Assembly: GCF_013403875.1 (NCBI RefSeq)
Contig: NZ_JACBNX010000001.1
Coordinates: 1-64,000 of the forward strand
Length of the DNA stretch: 64,000 nucleotides
Direction: 5' to 3'
DNA from: Burkholderia guangdongensis
GTDB lineage: Bacteria > Pseudomonadota > Gammaproteobacteria > Burkholderiales > Burkholderiaceae
Program-made: the position numbers and the translations under genes
Notes under the pieces: model-generated
What the model saw: only the letters and a program-made list of their open reading frames with translations
Told to the model about the DNA's origin: nothing
Database searches by the model: none
In this document: one piece after another, positions 54,166 through 63,864 of the stretch
Position numbering within the stretch: position 1 is the stretch's first letter
How the letters are laid out: each line of letters opens with the position of its first letter

Positions 54166-56391
54166 ATGGTGAATACGCAAGCAAAACATCCTTACGCGGA
54201 TCTGGCCGCGAAGACCGAGGAAGAGGACGTCGTGCTCGGTCAACTGCTCCAGGTGATCCTCGACGATCTCTGGGTGTTGCTCGGCATCGCGGTGACGGTC
54301 ATCGCGCTCGCCGGCCTGTACTGCTTCATCGCGAAGCCGGTCTATCAGGCCGACGTGCAAGTGCGGGTCGAGGCCGGCGACAACGCATCGCAGGCGCTGA
54401 CGCAGACGCAGACCGGTGCGGCGATCAACAGCGGCCCGACGACGCCGCCGACCGACGCGGAGATCGAGATGGTCAAGAGCCGCAGCGTCGTCGAGCCGGT
54501 CGTGAATCAGTTCAAGCTGAACTTTTCGATCACGCCGAAGACGATTCCGGTGCTCGGCTCGCTCGCGGAGCGGCTCGCGCGCCCGGGCGAGCCCGCGAAG
54601 CCGTGGCTCGGCCTCGGCTCGTACGCATGGGGCGGCGAGGTCGCGAACGTCGATTCGATCAGCGTCGCGCCGCAACGCGAAGGCGAGAAGCTGACGCTGA
54701 TCGCCGGCCAGAACGGCAGCTACGTGCTCGACGATTCGACCGGCGCGCGCGTGTTGAACGGCCAGGTCGGCGAGGCCGCGCAGGGCGGCGGCGTCACGCT
54801 GACGGTGTCGAAGCTCGTCGCGCGGCCCGGCACGCGGTTCACCGTGGTTCGCGACAACGATCTCGACGCGATTACCGCGTTCCAGTCGAAGATCCAGGTG
54901 TCCGAGCAGGGCAAGCAGACCGGCGTGGTCCAGATCTCGCTCGAAGGCAAGGATCCGCAGCAGACCGCGCAGATCGCGAACGCGCTCGTGCAGTCGTACC
55001 TGAACCAGCACGTGATCGCGAAGCAGGCCGAGGCGACGAAGATGCTCGCGTTCCTGAAGAGCGAGGAGCCGCGCCTGAAGTCCGATCTCGAGAACGCAGA
55101 GGCCGCGCTGACCGCGTACCAGCGCACGTCGGGCTCGATCAACGCGAGCGACGAGGCGAAGGTCTACCTCGACGGCAGCGTGCAGTACGAGCAGCAGATC
55201 GCCGCGCAGCGGCTGCAGCTCGCGTCGCTCGCGCAGCGCTTCACCGATTCGCATCCGCTCGTGATCGCCGCGAAGCAGCAGCTCTCGGAGCTCGAGGGCG
55301 AGAAGTCGAAGTTCGACGGGCGCTTCCGCAGCCTGCCCGCGACCGAGGTGAAGGCGGTGCAGCTGCAGCGCGACGCGAAGGTGGCCGAGGACATCTACGT
55401 GCTGCTGCTCAACCGTATCCAGGAGCTGTCGGTGCAGAAGGCCGGCACGGGCGGCAACATCCACCTCGTCGATTCGGCGATGCGCCCGGGCGACCCGGTC
55501 AAGCCGAAGAAGGTGCTGATCCTGTCGGCCGCGACGTTCCTCGGCCTGATTCTCGGCACCGGCATCGTGTTCCTGCGCCGCAACCTGCTCCAGGGGATCG
55601 AGGATCCGGAGCGCGTCGAGCGGGCGTTCAACCTGCCGCTCTACGGCCTCGTGCCGGTGAGCGCCGAGCTGGAGCGCCTCGACGCGGCGGCCGACAAGGC
55701 CGGCGGCCGCACGCGGCCGGTGCTCGCGAGCCTGCGCCCGAAGGATCTGAGCGTCGAAAGCCTGCGCAGTCTGCGCACCGCGATGCAGTTCTCGCTGATG
55801 GACGCGAAGAACCGCGTGATCGTGCTGACCGGGCCGACGCCCGGGATCGGCAAGAGCTTCCTCACGGTGAACCTCGCGGTGCTGCTCGCGCACTCGGGCA
55901 AGCGCGTGCTGCTGATCGACGCGGACATGCGTCGTGGCGGGCTCGACCGCTACTTCGGCCTCGCGCCGCAGCCGGGCCTGTCCGAACTGCTGAGCGACCA
56001 GTCCTCGCTCGGGGACGCGATCCGCGAGACGTCGGTGCAAGGGCTGTCGTTCATCCCGGCCGGCACGCGCCCGCCGAACCCGTCGGAGCTGCTGATGTCG
56101 CCGCGGCTGCAACAGTACCTCGAAGGGCTCGGCAAGCGCTACGACGTCGTGCTCGTCGATTCGCCGCCGGTGCTCGCGGTGACCGACGCGACGATCTTCG
56201 GCCGGATGGCCGGCTCGACGTTCCTCGTGCTGCGCTCGGGCATGCACACCGAAGGCGAGATTGCCGACACGATCAAGCGCCTGCGCACGGCCGGCGTGTC
56301 GCTGCAGGGCGGGATCTTCAACGGCGTGCCGGCGAAGGTGCGCGGCTACGGTCGCGGCTACGCGGCCGTCCACGAGTATCTGAGCGCATGA
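54166..56391 (+). CDS. bceF: Tyrosine autokinase and polysaccharide co-polymerase (Wzc family)
   Basis: 741 aa from ATG 54166 with GGGA; the frame is open back to 54112. The Wzz-like N-terminal half has membrane helices at about 40-60 and near 440-465, with a coiled periplasmic domain between. The cytoplasmic kinase has Walker A GPTPGIGKS (about 556-564), A' VLLIDADMRRGG (about 581) and Walker B DVVLVDSPP (about 661). The C-terminus has only a sparse Tyr cluster (RGYGRGYAAVHEYLSA) as autophosphorylation site. Controls chain length and export together with BceD and BceE. Confidence 0.95.
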   Translation: MVNTQAKHPYADLAAKTEEEDVVLGQLLQVILDDLWVLLGIAVTVIALAGLYCFIAKPVYQADVQVRVEAGDNASQALTQTQTGAAINSGPTTPPTDAEIEMVKSRSVVEPVVNQFKLNFSITPKTIPVLGSLAERLARPGEPAKPWLGLGSYAWGGEVANVDSISVAPQREGEKLTLIAGQNGSYVLDDSTGARVLNGQVGEAAQGGGVTLTVSKLVARPGTRFTVVRDNDLDAITAFQSKIQVSEQGKQTGVVQISLEGKDPQQTAQIANALVQSYLNQHVIAKQAEATKMLAFLKSEEPRLKSDLENAEAALTAYQRTSGSINASDEAKVYLDGSVQYEQQIAAQRLQLASLAQRFTDSHPLVIAAKQQLSELEGEKSKFDGRFRSLPATEVKAVQLQRDAKVAEDIYVLLLNRIQELSVQKAGTGGNIHLVDSAMRPGDPVKPKKVLILSAATFLGLILGTGIVFLRRNLLQGIEDPERVERAFNLPLYGLVPVSAELERLDAAADKAGGRTRPVLASLRPKDLSVESLRSLRTAMQFSLMDAKNRVIVLTGPTPGIGKSFLTVNLAVLLAHSGKRVLLIDADMRRGGLDRYFGLAPQPGLSELLSDQSSLGDAIRETSVQGLSFIPAGTRPPNPSELLMSPRLQQYLEGLGKRYDVVLVDSPPVLAVTDATIFGRMAGSTFLVLRSGMHTEGEIADTIKRLRTAGVSLQGGIFNGVPAKVRGYGRGYAAVHEYLSA

Positions 56392-56408
56392 CGGGAGGCG
56401 CGCTCGCG

Positions 56409-57371
56409 ATGAAGATTTCCGTGCTCGTTCCGACCTTCCGGCGCCCGGCCGATCTCGCGCGCTGCCTGCATGCGCTGCAGCGGCAGCAGCGCATGCCGGA
56501 CGAGGTGATCGTCGTCGCGCGTCCGGACGACGACGCAACGCACGAGCGCCTCGCGGACCCGGCCGTCGGTGGCGCGCTGCCGCTGCGCGTCGTGCCGGTC
56601 GGCGTGCCGGGGCAGGTCGCGGCGCTGAACCACGGGCTCGACGCGGCCCACGGCGACGTGATCGCGATCACCGACGACGACGCGGCGCCGCGCCCCGACT
56701 GGCTCGCGCGCATCGACGCGGCGTTCGCGGCCGATCCGCTGCTCGGCGCGCTCGGCGGGCGCGACTGGGTGCACGAGAAGGGCCGCGTGCTCGACGAATC
56801 GCGGTCGCTCGTCGGGCGCGTGAGCGCGTCGGGCAGGCTGATCGGCAACCACCATCTCGGCGTCGGCGACGCGCGCGAAGTCGACATGCTGAAGGGCGCG
56901 AACATGAGCTACCGGCGCGCGGCGATCGAGCGGGTGCGCTTCGATACGCGGCTGCGCGGCGCCGGCGCGCAGGTCCACAACGACATGGCGTTCAGCATGC
57001 GCGTGAAGCGCGGGGGCTGGAAGCTCGTCTACGACCCGGCGGTCGCGGTCGACCACTATCCGGCCGAGCGCTTCGACGACAACCGGCGCGATGCCGCGTC
57101 GCTGAACGCGGTCGCGAACGCCGCGTACAACCTGCATCTGATCCTGCGCGAGCATCTGCCGCCGGTGCGGCGCGAATTCGCGTGGTGGTGGTACATGCTG
57201 GTCGGCACGCGCGTGTATCCGGGGCTCGCGCACGTGCTGTTGTCGCTGCGCGGCGCCGACCGGTCACGCGTGCACGCGCACTGGCGCGCGGTGCGCCGCG
57301 GCGCGCAAGACGCGCGCCGCACCGCGGTTCACGCGCCGCATCACGCGGCGCTGCCGCCCCTGACGCGATGA
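56409..57371 (+). CDS. bceG: Family 2 glycosyltransferase
   Basis: 320 aa from ATG 56409 with GGGAGG; an in-frame ATG at 56388 overlapping the bceF stop as ATGA is the alternative. GT-A fold: ISVLVPTFRRPADLARCLHA, the DxD-like ITDDDAAPRPDWLARIDAAF, and LKGANMSYRRAAIERV. Adds one sugar of the heptasaccharide repeat on the cytoplasmic face. The stop lies in an 11-bp repeat. Confidence 0.9.
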   Translation: MKISVLVPTFRRPADLARCLHALQRQQRMPDEVIVVARPDDDATHERLADPAVGGALPLRVVPVGVPGQVAALNHGLDAAHGDVIAITDDDAAPRPDWLARIDAAFAADPLLGALGGRDWVHEKGRVLDESRSLVGRVSASGRLIGNHHLGVGDAREVDMLKGANMSYRRAAIERVRFDTRLRGAGAQVHNDMAFSMRVKRGGWKLVYDPAVAVDHYPAERFDDNRRDAASLNAVANAAYNLHLILREHLPPVRREFAWWWYMLVGTRVYPGLAHVLLSLRGADRSRVHAHWRAVRRGAQDARRTAVHAPHHAALPPLTR

Positions 57372-57395
57372 ATATGCGATGAACACGCGATGAAC
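57363..57395. repeat. 11-bp tandem repeat x3 spanning the bceG stop
   Basis: ACGCGATGAAT (57363), ATGCGATGAAC (57374), ACGCGATGAAC (57385). The first contains the TGA stop at 57369-57371; the others repeat it out of frame. Confidence 0.88.
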
Positions 57396-57437
57396 GACGG
57401 GCCGCGCGTTTGCCGCGCGGTCCAATCCGGAGGGCTC

Positions 57438-58601
57438 ATGAGTGCAGCAACGAAGGTGCACGTGCATCTGTTTTACGGCGCCGATCCGCGGACTTACCGG
57501 AAAGGCGACGACATCGGCTGTCTGTATGGCTATCACCACGCGGAATCCGACGAGTTCGCGCTGACCTACTCGCGGGACGTGCGCGAGCACCGTGTCGTCG
57601 GCATCGCGCGCCGCGCGCTGAAGGCGGTGCTCGGCTTCGACGTCGTGCATGCGTGGCGCAACCGCGCGGCACTGCTGCAAGCCGATGTGATCTGGACGCA
57701 TACCGAGCAGGAGCATCTGGCGGCCGCGCTGATCCTGAAGCTCGCGGGCGCGCACGGCCGCCGGCCGCTGCTGCTCGCGCAGAGCGTCTGGCTGTTCGAC
57801 AAGTGGGCCGGCTATGGCGCGGCGCGCCGCTGGGCGTACCGGAAGCTGCTCGCGCGCGCCGACGTGCTGACGACGCTCGCGCGCGACAACGCGGAGCTGT
57901 GCCGCCGCTATCTCGACCGCGACGCGGTCCACGTCTATTACGGACTGAACACGCAGGACTTTCCGATCGGGACGCCGCAACGCTGGCTGCCGAATCGTCC
58001 GCTGCGGATCGCGGCGATCGGCAACGATCGCGACCGCGACTGGAAGACGTTCCTCGAAGCGTTCGGCGGCGATGCGGGCTATGACGTGCGGCTCGCGACG
58101 CGCCGCCGCGTGCCGCGCGCGTGGCATGCGCCGAACGTCCCGAATGTGCGGGTGGCTTCCGCATCGGGGCTCGCGAAGCAGCACGAACTGTACGACTGGG
58201 CCGATGTGATCGTCGTGCCGCTGCGGCCGAACTTCCATGCGTCGGGGATTACGGTGATGCTCGAGGCGGCCGCGCTCGGCAAGCCGATGATCGTGTCGGA
58301 TGTCGGCGGGCTGCGCGACTACTTCCCGCACGGCACGGCCGCGTACGTGCCGCCGTTCGACGCGCGCGCGATGCGGCACGCGGCCGACGCGTTCGCCGCG
58401 CAGCCGGAGCACGCGCTCGAGTGCGCGCAGGCCGCGGCCGAGCGGCTGCGCGAGCGCGACCTGACCACGCAGGCGTTCGCCGCGCAGCACGTGCGGATCA
58501 CGCGTGAGCTGCTGCGGGCCGGCCATGCGGGCGCGCAGCAGCCCGCGCGGCGGCCGGTCGCGGGTGCGCGCGCGTCGTCGAACCAGGCGGGCACGCGATG
58601 A
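57438..58601 (+). CDS. bceH: Glycosyltransferase (GT-B fold)
   Basis: 387 aa behind CGGAGG. GT4-like C-terminal half with HASGITVMLEAAALGKPMIV, SDVGGLRDYFPHG and a C-terminal helical region; the N-terminal half starts KVHVHLFYGADPRTYRKGDD. One of the transferases that build the cepacian repeat. Ends in ATGA, overlapping bceI. Confidence 0.88.
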   Translation: MSAATKVHVHLFYGADPRTYRKGDDIGCLYGYHHAESDEFALTYSRDVREHRVVGIARRALKAVLGFDVVHAWRNRAALLQADVIWTHTEQEHLAAALILKLAGAHGRRPLLLAQSVWLFDKWAGYGAARRWAYRKLLARADVLTTLARDNAELCRRYLDRDAVHVYYGLNTQDFPIGTPQRWLPNRPLRIAAIGNDRDRDWKTFLEAFGGDAGYDVRLATRRRVPRAWHAPNVPNVRVASASGLAKQHELYDWADVIVVPLRPNFHASGITVMLEAAALGKPMIVSDVGGLRDYFPHGTAAYVPPFDARAMRHAADAFAAQPEHALECAQAAAERLRERDLTTQAFAAQHVRITRELLRAGHAGAQQPARRPVAGARASSNQAGTR

Positions 58602-60088
58602 GCACGACCGTCACTGCCGCTGCCGGTGCAGGTGCGGTTCGGCCGCCGCGCGCGCGTCGCCTGCTGGGCGAGCCGAGGCACTGGCTCGGCCAGGCCGGGC
58701 TGTGGACCGTCACCGCCGCGCTGATCGCCGCGCACCAGGGCACTGTGCTGACGCTCGCGTTCCCGGTGCTGTCGATCGCGGTCGGGCTGTGGCTGTATTT
58801 CATGAGTCCGGCGCGCTACGTCGGCTTCATGTGGTGGACGTGGTTCTTGAGCCCCGAGGTACGGCGGCTCGCGGACTGGTCGAAGGGCGCGTACACGCCG
58901 ACGAGCCTGATCCAGATCGCGCCGCTCGCGGTGACGATGATCGCCGGGCTCGGCCTGCTGCGCCACTACCGCGCGCTCGGGCAGCGGCGCGGGATTCCGG
59001 TGCTGCTGATCCTGCTCGGGCTCGCGTACGCGTATTGCGTCGGCATCGTGTCGAGCGGCGTGCTCGCGGCGACCTATGACCTTGCGAACTGGGTCTATCC
59101 GGTGTTGATCGGCTTCCACATGATGGTCAACGCGCGCGACTACCCCGAGTATCGCGACACGCTGCTGTCGACGTTCATCTGGGGGATGCTCGTGATGGGC
59201 GTGTACGGCGCGGTGCAGTTCTTCGTGATGCCGCCGTGGGACGTGCTGTGGATGGTCGGCTCGCAGATGAATTCGCAGGGCGACCCGGTGCCGTACGGCG
59301 TGCGCGTGTTCAGCACGATGAACTCGTCGGGCCCGTTCGCGTTCGCGATGATGGGCGCGCTCGTGTTCGTGCTCGCGGCGACGCAGCGGGTCCGCTGGCT
59401 CGCGGGCGCGGCCGGCTTCGTGTCGTTCGGCCTGTGCCTGGTGCGCTCGACGTGGGGCGGCTGGGTGATCGCGCTCGCGCTCCAGTTGTTGCAGTCGAGC
59501 AACCGCGTGCGCGTGAAGATCGTCGTCAGCGCGCTCGTGCTCGCGGGGCTCTGCGTGCCGCTGTTGACCGTCGGGCCGGTTGCCGACCGTCTCGGCCAGC
59601 GTCTGCAGTCGATCACGGATCTGAAGAACGATCGCAGCTACGACGACCGTAACCAGTTCTACGCGACGTTCGCGGCGACCGCGTTCACCGACGTCGCCGG
59701 CGAAGGGATGGGCGCGACGGGCGCGTCGACGAAGCTGTCGAGCGATAGCGGCGAGCTCGGCAAGTACGGCAGCTTCGACAGCGGCGTGATGAACGTGCCG
59801 TTCGTGCTCGGCTGGCCCGGCACGCTGCTGTATCTCGCGGGCACGATCTGGCTGCTCGGGCGCACGTTGCGCGTCGCGTTCCGGCTGCGAAACGACAAGT
59901 TCGTCGGCGCGTGCCTGAGCCTGTGCCTGTCGGTGTTCGCGATGCTCGTGTTCACGAACTCGCTGATCGGCACGGGCGGCCTGCTGCTGTTCACGAGCAT
60001 CGCGTCGATTCTTTCCGCGGCGCACTGGCAGAAGATCCGGCGCCGGAGCGCCGCCATGCATTTACCGTTACAGGGGAGCGACCATTGA
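58598..60088 (+). CDS. bceI: Wzy-type O-antigen/exopolysaccharide polymerase
   Basis: 496 aa, ATG overlapping the bceH stop. Twelve or so membrane helices and a large periplasmic loop about 200-235; the Wzy_C-like segment SFGLCLVRSTWGGWVIALAL is followed by another loop (TDLKNDRSYDDRNQFYATFA). Joins lipid-linked repeats in the periplasm. Confidence 0.88.
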   Translation: MSTTVTAAAGAGAVRPPRARRLLGEPRHWLGQAGLWTVTAALIAAHQGTVLTLAFPVLSIAVGLWLYFMSPARYVGFMWWTWFLSPEVRRLADWSKGAYTPTSLIQIAPLAVTMIAGLGLLRHYRALGQRRGIPVLLILLGLAYAYCVGIVSSGVLAATYDLANWVYPVLIGFHMMVNARDYPEYRDTLLSTFIWGMLVMGVYGAVQFFVMPPWDVLWMVGSQMNSQGDPVPYGVRVFSTMNSSGPFAFAMMGALVFVLAATQRVRWLAGAAGFVSFGLCLVRSTWGGWVIALALQLLQSSNRVRVKIVVSALVLAGLCVPLLTVGPVADRLGQRLQSITDLKNDRSYDDRNQFYATFAATAFTDVAGEGMGATGASTKLSSDSGELGKYGSFDSGVMNVPFVLGWPGTLLYLAGTIWLLGRTLRVAFRLRNDKFVGACLSLCLSVFAMLVFTNSLIGTGGLLLFTSIASILSAAHWQKIRRRSAAMHLPLQGSDH

Positions 60089-61242
60089 GAATCGCGATCG
60101 TCACGCACGTCGTGCGCCATAACGACGGGCAGGGCCGCGTCAACTACGAGATCGCCCGCGCGGCGCTCGCCGAGGGGCACGAGGTCACGCTCGTCGCGTC
60201 GTTCGTCTCGCCCGAGCTGCTCGAACATCCGCGCGTGCGCTGGGTGCCGGTGAAGGTCGGCCGCTTCTGGCCGTCGAATCTCGTGAAGCAGCAGGTGTTC
60301 GCGATCCGCAGCGCCGCGTGGCTGCGCGCGAACCGGGCGTCGCACGACGTGCTGCACGTGAATGGTTTCATCTCATGGATCAAGGCCGACGTGAACACCG
60401 CGCACTTCGTGCACGGCGGCTGGTTCAAGAGTCCGTACTATCCGTTCGGACCGACGAAGGGGATGTGGTCCGCGTATCAGTACGTGTACACGCGCGTGAA
60501 CACCGCGCTCGAGCGCTGGGCGTACCGGCGTTCGCGCGCGATCACCGCGGTGTCGCAGAAGGTCGCGGACGAAATCCGCGGGCTCGGCATCGACGGCCGC
60601 AAGATCAGCGTGATCCACAACGGCGTCGATACGAACGCGTTCGCGCTCGCGCGCGCCGATCGCGCGGCGTTCGGGCTGCCGGACGACGCGTTCCTGCTTC
60701 TGTTCGTCGGCGATTTGCGCACGCCGCGCAAGAACCTCGGCACCGTGCTCGACGCGCTGACGAAGCTGCCTTCGCACGTGCATCTCGCGGTCGCCGGCTA
60801 CTTGCCGGGCAGCCCGTACCCGGACGAGGCGCGCGCGCTCGGGCTCGAATCGCGCGTGCATTTTCTCGGGCTCGTGAAAACCATGCCGACGCTGATGCGC
60901 TCGGTCGACGCGTACGTGTTCCCGTCGCGCTACGAGGCGATGAGCCTGTCGCTGCTCGAGGCGATGGCGGCCGGGCTGCCGGTCGTCACCGCGCGCACCG
61001 CCGGCGGCGCGGAGATCATCACGCCCGCGTGCGGGATCGTGCTCGACGATCCGGACGACGCCGCCGCGCTCGCGGACGCGATCGGCACGCTCGCGCGCTC
61101 GCGCGAGCGGTGCCGCGCGATGGGCGCTGCGTCGCGCGAACTGATGACGCAATTCGGCTGGTCGCGGATGGGCGCGCAATACGTCGCGCTCTATCGCCGC
61201 CTTGGCCAGCCTTCCCAACCGGCCGTGCTTGAACGCGCTTGA
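60085..61242 (+). CDS. bceJ: Family 4 glycosyltransferase, TTG start
   Basis: 385 aa. The start is TTG at 60085 overlapping the bceI stop (TTGA) with GGGGAG eight bases before; no ATG fits the conserved N-terminus RIAIVTHVVRHNDGQGRVNY. C-terminal GT4 motifs: LLFVGDLRTPRKNLGTVLDA, FPSRYEAMSLSLLEAMAAGL, PVVTARTAGGAEII. Retaining glycosyltransferase of the cepacian pathway. Confidence 0.9.
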   Translation: MRIAIVTHVVRHNDGQGRVNYEIARAALAEGHEVTLVASFVSPELLEHPRVRWVPVKVGRFWPSNLVKQQVFAIRSAAWLRANRASHDVLHVNGFISWIKADVNTAHFVHGGWFKSPYYPFGPTKGMWSAYQYVYTRVNTALERWAYRRSRAITAVSQKVADEIRGLGIDGRKISVIHNGVDTNAFALARADRAAFGLPDDAFLLLFVGDLRTPRKNLGTVLDALTKLPSHVHLAVAGYLPGSPYPDEARALGLESRVHFLGLVKTMPTLMRSVDAYVFPSRYEAMSLSLLEAMAAGLPVVTARTAGGAEIITPACGIVLDDPDDAAALADAIGTLARSRERCRAMGAASRELMTQFGWSRMGAQYVALYRRLGQPSQPAVLERA

Positions 61243-61257
61243 ACACACTTGAACGCG
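61228..61257. repeat. 10-bp tandem repeat x3 spanning the bceJ stop
   Basis: CTTGAACGCG (61228), CTTGAACACA (61238), CTTGAACGCG (61248). The bceJ stop TGA is 61240-61242, in the second copy; the first is read in frame as L-E-R. Confidence 0.85.
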
Positions 61258-61288
61258 CCGAGCAAGCGGTCACGCAGGAGCAATTTCG

Positions 61289-62455
61289 ATGAATCCGTCT
61301 TCTTCCCCGTCGATCCGGTCGCTGCAGATCGGGATGCACTGGTTTCCCGAACGCGCGGGCGGTCTCGACCGGATGTACTACTCGCTCGTCGGCGCGCTGC
61401 CGGGCGCGGGTGTCGCCGTGCGCGGCCTCGTCGCCGGCTCGGACAGCATCGAGCGTGACACCGGCGGCGCGATCCGCGGCTTCGGCCCGGCGTCGCAGCC
61501 GCTCGCGCGGCGGATGCTCGCCGCGCGCCACGCGCTGCGCGACGTGGTCCGCGCGGAGCGGCCCGACGTGATCTCGTCGCACTTCGCGCTCTACACGTTC
61601 CCCGGCCTCGACGTGATGCGCGGGATTCCGCAGGTGTCGCACTTCCAGGGGCCGTGGGCCGACGAGAGCCAGGTCGAGGGCGCGGCGTCGCTCGGGCAGC
61701 GCGCGAAGCGCTATCTGGAGCAGACGGTCTATGCGCGCTCGTCGCGGCTGATCGTGCTGTCGCAGGCGTTCGGCGAGATCCTGACGAGCCGGTACGGGAT
61801 CGATCCGGCGCGCGTGCGCGTGATCCCGGGCTGCGTCGACACCGCGCAGTTCGACACGCCGCTCACGCCGGCCGACGCGCGCCGCAAACTGCAACTGCCG
61901 CAGGACCGGCCGATCGTGCTCGCGGTGCGGCGGCTCGTGCGGCGCATGGGGCTCGAGGATCTGATCGATGCGATCGCGCTCGTCAAGCAGCGCCATCCGG
62001 ACGTGCTGCTGCTGATCGCGGGCAAGGGACGGCTCGCCGACGAGCTGCAGGCGCGTATCGACGCGGCGGCGCTCGGCGACAACGTGAAGCTGCTCGGCTT
62101 CGTGCCGGATCAGCATCTCGCGGCGCTGTATCGCGCGGCGACGGTCAGCGTCGTGCCGACCGTCGCGCTCGAGGGCTTCGGGCTCATCACCGTCGAATCG
62201 CTGGCGTCGGGCACGCCGGTGCTCGTGACGCCGGTCGGCGGGTTGCCGGAGGCGGTCGCGGGCTTGTCGCAGGATCTCGTGCTGCCGGAGACCGGCGCGC
62301 ACGCGATCGCGGACGGGCTTGGCGCGGCGCTGTCCGGCGCGATCGCGCTGCCGGATGATGCGGCGTGCAAGCGCTACGCACGCGAGCATTTCGACAACGC
62401 GGTGATCGCGCGGCGCGTCGCGCGCGTGTACGAGGAGGCGATCCGCGCGGGGTGA
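61289..62455 (+). CDS. bceK: Family 4 glycosyltransferase
   Basis: 388 aa behind AGGAG. N-terminal GMHWFPERAGGLDRMYYSLV with the Gly-rich loop, and C-terminal LAVRRLVRRMGLEDLIDAIA and VVPTVALEGFGLITVESLAS then GTPVLVTPVGGLPE, the ExFGxxxxE pattern of GT4 enzymes. Last gene of the cepacian operon; a stem-loop follows. Confidence 0.92.
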   Translation: MNPSSSPSIRSLQIGMHWFPERAGGLDRMYYSLVGALPGAGVAVRGLVAGSDSIERDTGGAIRGFGPASQPLARRMLAARHALRDVVRAERPDVISSHFALYTFPGLDVMRGIPQVSHFQGPWADESQVEGAASLGQRAKRYLEQTVYARSSRLIVLSQAFGEILTSRYGIDPARVRVIPGCVDTAQFDTPLTPADARRKLQLPQDRPIVLAVRRLVRRMGLEDLIDAIALVKQRHPDVLLLIAGKGRLADELQARIDAAALGDNVKLLGFVPDQHLAALYRAATVSVVPTVALEGFGLITVESLASGTPVLVTPVGGLPEAVAGLSQDLVLPETGAHAIADGLGAALSGAIALPDDAACKRYAREHFDNAVIARRVARVYEEAIRAG

Positions 62456-62466
62456 CCCGCGTGGAT

Positions 62467-62487
62467 CGAGCGGCTCAGTGCCGCTCG
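62467..62487. terminator. Stem-loop between bceK and the AraC gene
   Basis: CGAGCGGC (62467-62474) and GCCGCTCG (62480-62487) pair perfectly around TCAGT. It lies between convergent genes; no U-run, so a moderate call. Confidence 0.5.
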
Positions 62488-63311
62488 CCGCGCCAGCGGC
62501 CCGGCGCGATGCCGAACCGTTTCGTGAACGCGTGCGTGAACGCGCTCTGGTCAGCGAAGCCGACCTGTCCGGCGATGTCCACGAGCGCGTGCCGCTCGTC
62601 GGCGAGCAGCACCACCGCGGTGTCGAGGCGCAGCCGCTGCAGATAGCGATGCGGCGTCTCGCCGAACGCGTCGACGAACAGTTGATGAAAGCGCCGCATC
62701 CCGAAGCCGCAGTGCGCGGCGAGATCGGCGATGCGCAGCGGCTCCGCGAGCCGCGCGCGCAGCCACGCGTCGATCCGCGCGAAATCGAGGCCCGCGGCCG
62801 GCGCGGCGATCCCGCTGTCGCCGATCAGCGCGCCGCACAGCCGCGCGGCGGCCTGCCACTGGAAACGATGCGCGCCCGCGTGCCGCGCGTCGTGGCGATG
62901 CCTGGCGTCGAGGTCGAGGTCGAGGTCGAAGTCGAGATCGATGTCGAGGCCGACTTCGAGCCGCGACGCGGCGGCGGCGAGCTGCGCGACGAGCGCGGTC
63001 AGACGCGGATCGATCGCGATCGCGCGCGCGGTGTCGAACAGCCGCTCGGGCACCGCGAGCGACGTCGCCGGCAGATCGAGCACGAGCTGGCGGTTCTCGC
63101 CGAGCCCCGCGTACTCGTGCCGCGCGCCGGCAGGGATCAACCACGCCGCGTGCCGGTTGATCCGCTCGCCGACGCCGTCGACGGCCATCACCATCGCGCC
63201 GTCGACGCCGAGCACGACCTGATGGAAGTCGTGCACGTCCGATGCCTCCGACGCGCCGTAGCGCCGGAGCGCGAGCGTCGGGGACGGCGACGAGGATGGG
63301 GCGTGGATCAT
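62475..63311 (-). CDS. AraC-family transcriptional regulator
   Basis: 278 aa. A cupin-like N-terminal sensor (VDGAMVMAVDGVGERINRHA, LIPAGARHEYAG), then the double helix-turn-helix (LRIADLAAHCGFGMRRFHQL, FVDAFGETPHRYLQRLRLDT, ALVDIAGQVGFADQSAFTHA, FTKRFGIAPGRWR). Between them is a linker DLDIDLDFDLDLDLD encoded by a GTCGAG-type hexamer repeat (about 62908-62955), a likely length-variable spacer between sensing and DNA-binding parts. Convergent with the cepacian operon; no evidence that it regulates it. Confidence 0.9.
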   Translation of the reverse strand: MIHAPSSSPSPTLALRRYGASEASDVHDFHQVVLGVDGAMVMAVDGVGERINRHAAWLIPAGARHEYAGLGENRQLVLDLPATSLAVPERLFDTARAIAIDPRLTALVAQLAAAASRLEVGLDIDLDFDLDLDLDARHRHDARHAGAHRFQWQAAARLCGALIGDSGIAAPAAGLDFARIDAWLRARLAEPLRIADLAAHCGFGMRRFHQLFVDAFGETPHRYLQRLRLDTAVVLLADERHALVDIAGQVGFADQSAFTHAFTKRFGIAPGRWRGERH

Positions 63312-63331
63312 CGCGGCGGGCGCAGCCGGTG

Positions 63332-63673
63332 TCAGACGGCGAGCAGCTCGACTTCGAACACGAGCGTCGCGTTCGGCGGAATCACGCCGCCCGCGCCGCG
63401 CACACCGTAGCCGAGTTGCGGCGGAATCGTCAGGCGGCGCACGCCGCCGACCTTCATCCCCTGCACGCCTTCGTCCCAGCCCTTGATCACCATCCCGCCG
63501 CCGAGCACGAACGCGAACGGGTCGTTGCGGTCCTTGCTCGAGTCGAACTTCTGGCCGTCGGTCAGCCAGCCGGTGTAGTGAACGCTGACCGTCTGGCCGG
63601 CTTTCGCTTCGGCACCGCTGCCTTCGGTCAGATCTTCGTATTTGAGGCCCGACTCGGTCGTGACGACTGACAT
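63332..63673 (-). CDS. FKBP-type peptidyl-prolyl cis-trans isomerase
   Basis: 113 aa from ATG 63673 behind AGGAGC. A single compact FKBP domain with no signal: [60 protein letters not shown] and [14 protein letters not shown]. The aromatic residues lining the FK506/rapamycin pocket (Y, F, W, Y) are all present. Cytoplasmic folding catalyst. Confidence 0.96.
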   Translation of the reverse strand: MSVVTTESGLKYEDLTEGSGAEAKAGQTVSVHYTGWLTDGQKFDSSKDRNDPFAFVLGGGMVIKGWDEGVQGMKVGGVRRLTIPPQLGYGVRGAGGVIPPNATLVFEVELLAV

Positions 63674-63864
63674 GACTTGCTCCTGAAAATGAACGATTGA
63701 AGCCGCTATTGTAGGGGAGCCCGGGCCGGATCGCCCGGCCGGGCGACCCAAACGCGCGTTTGAATTGTCGTGCGTACGCGCTGATTTTTCGGCCTTTCGC
63801 GGCCGGCCGGCGTTTGGAAGCGCACCACTACCGTGCGCCTTGCGCGAGCGGGCGGCGCCGGCCT

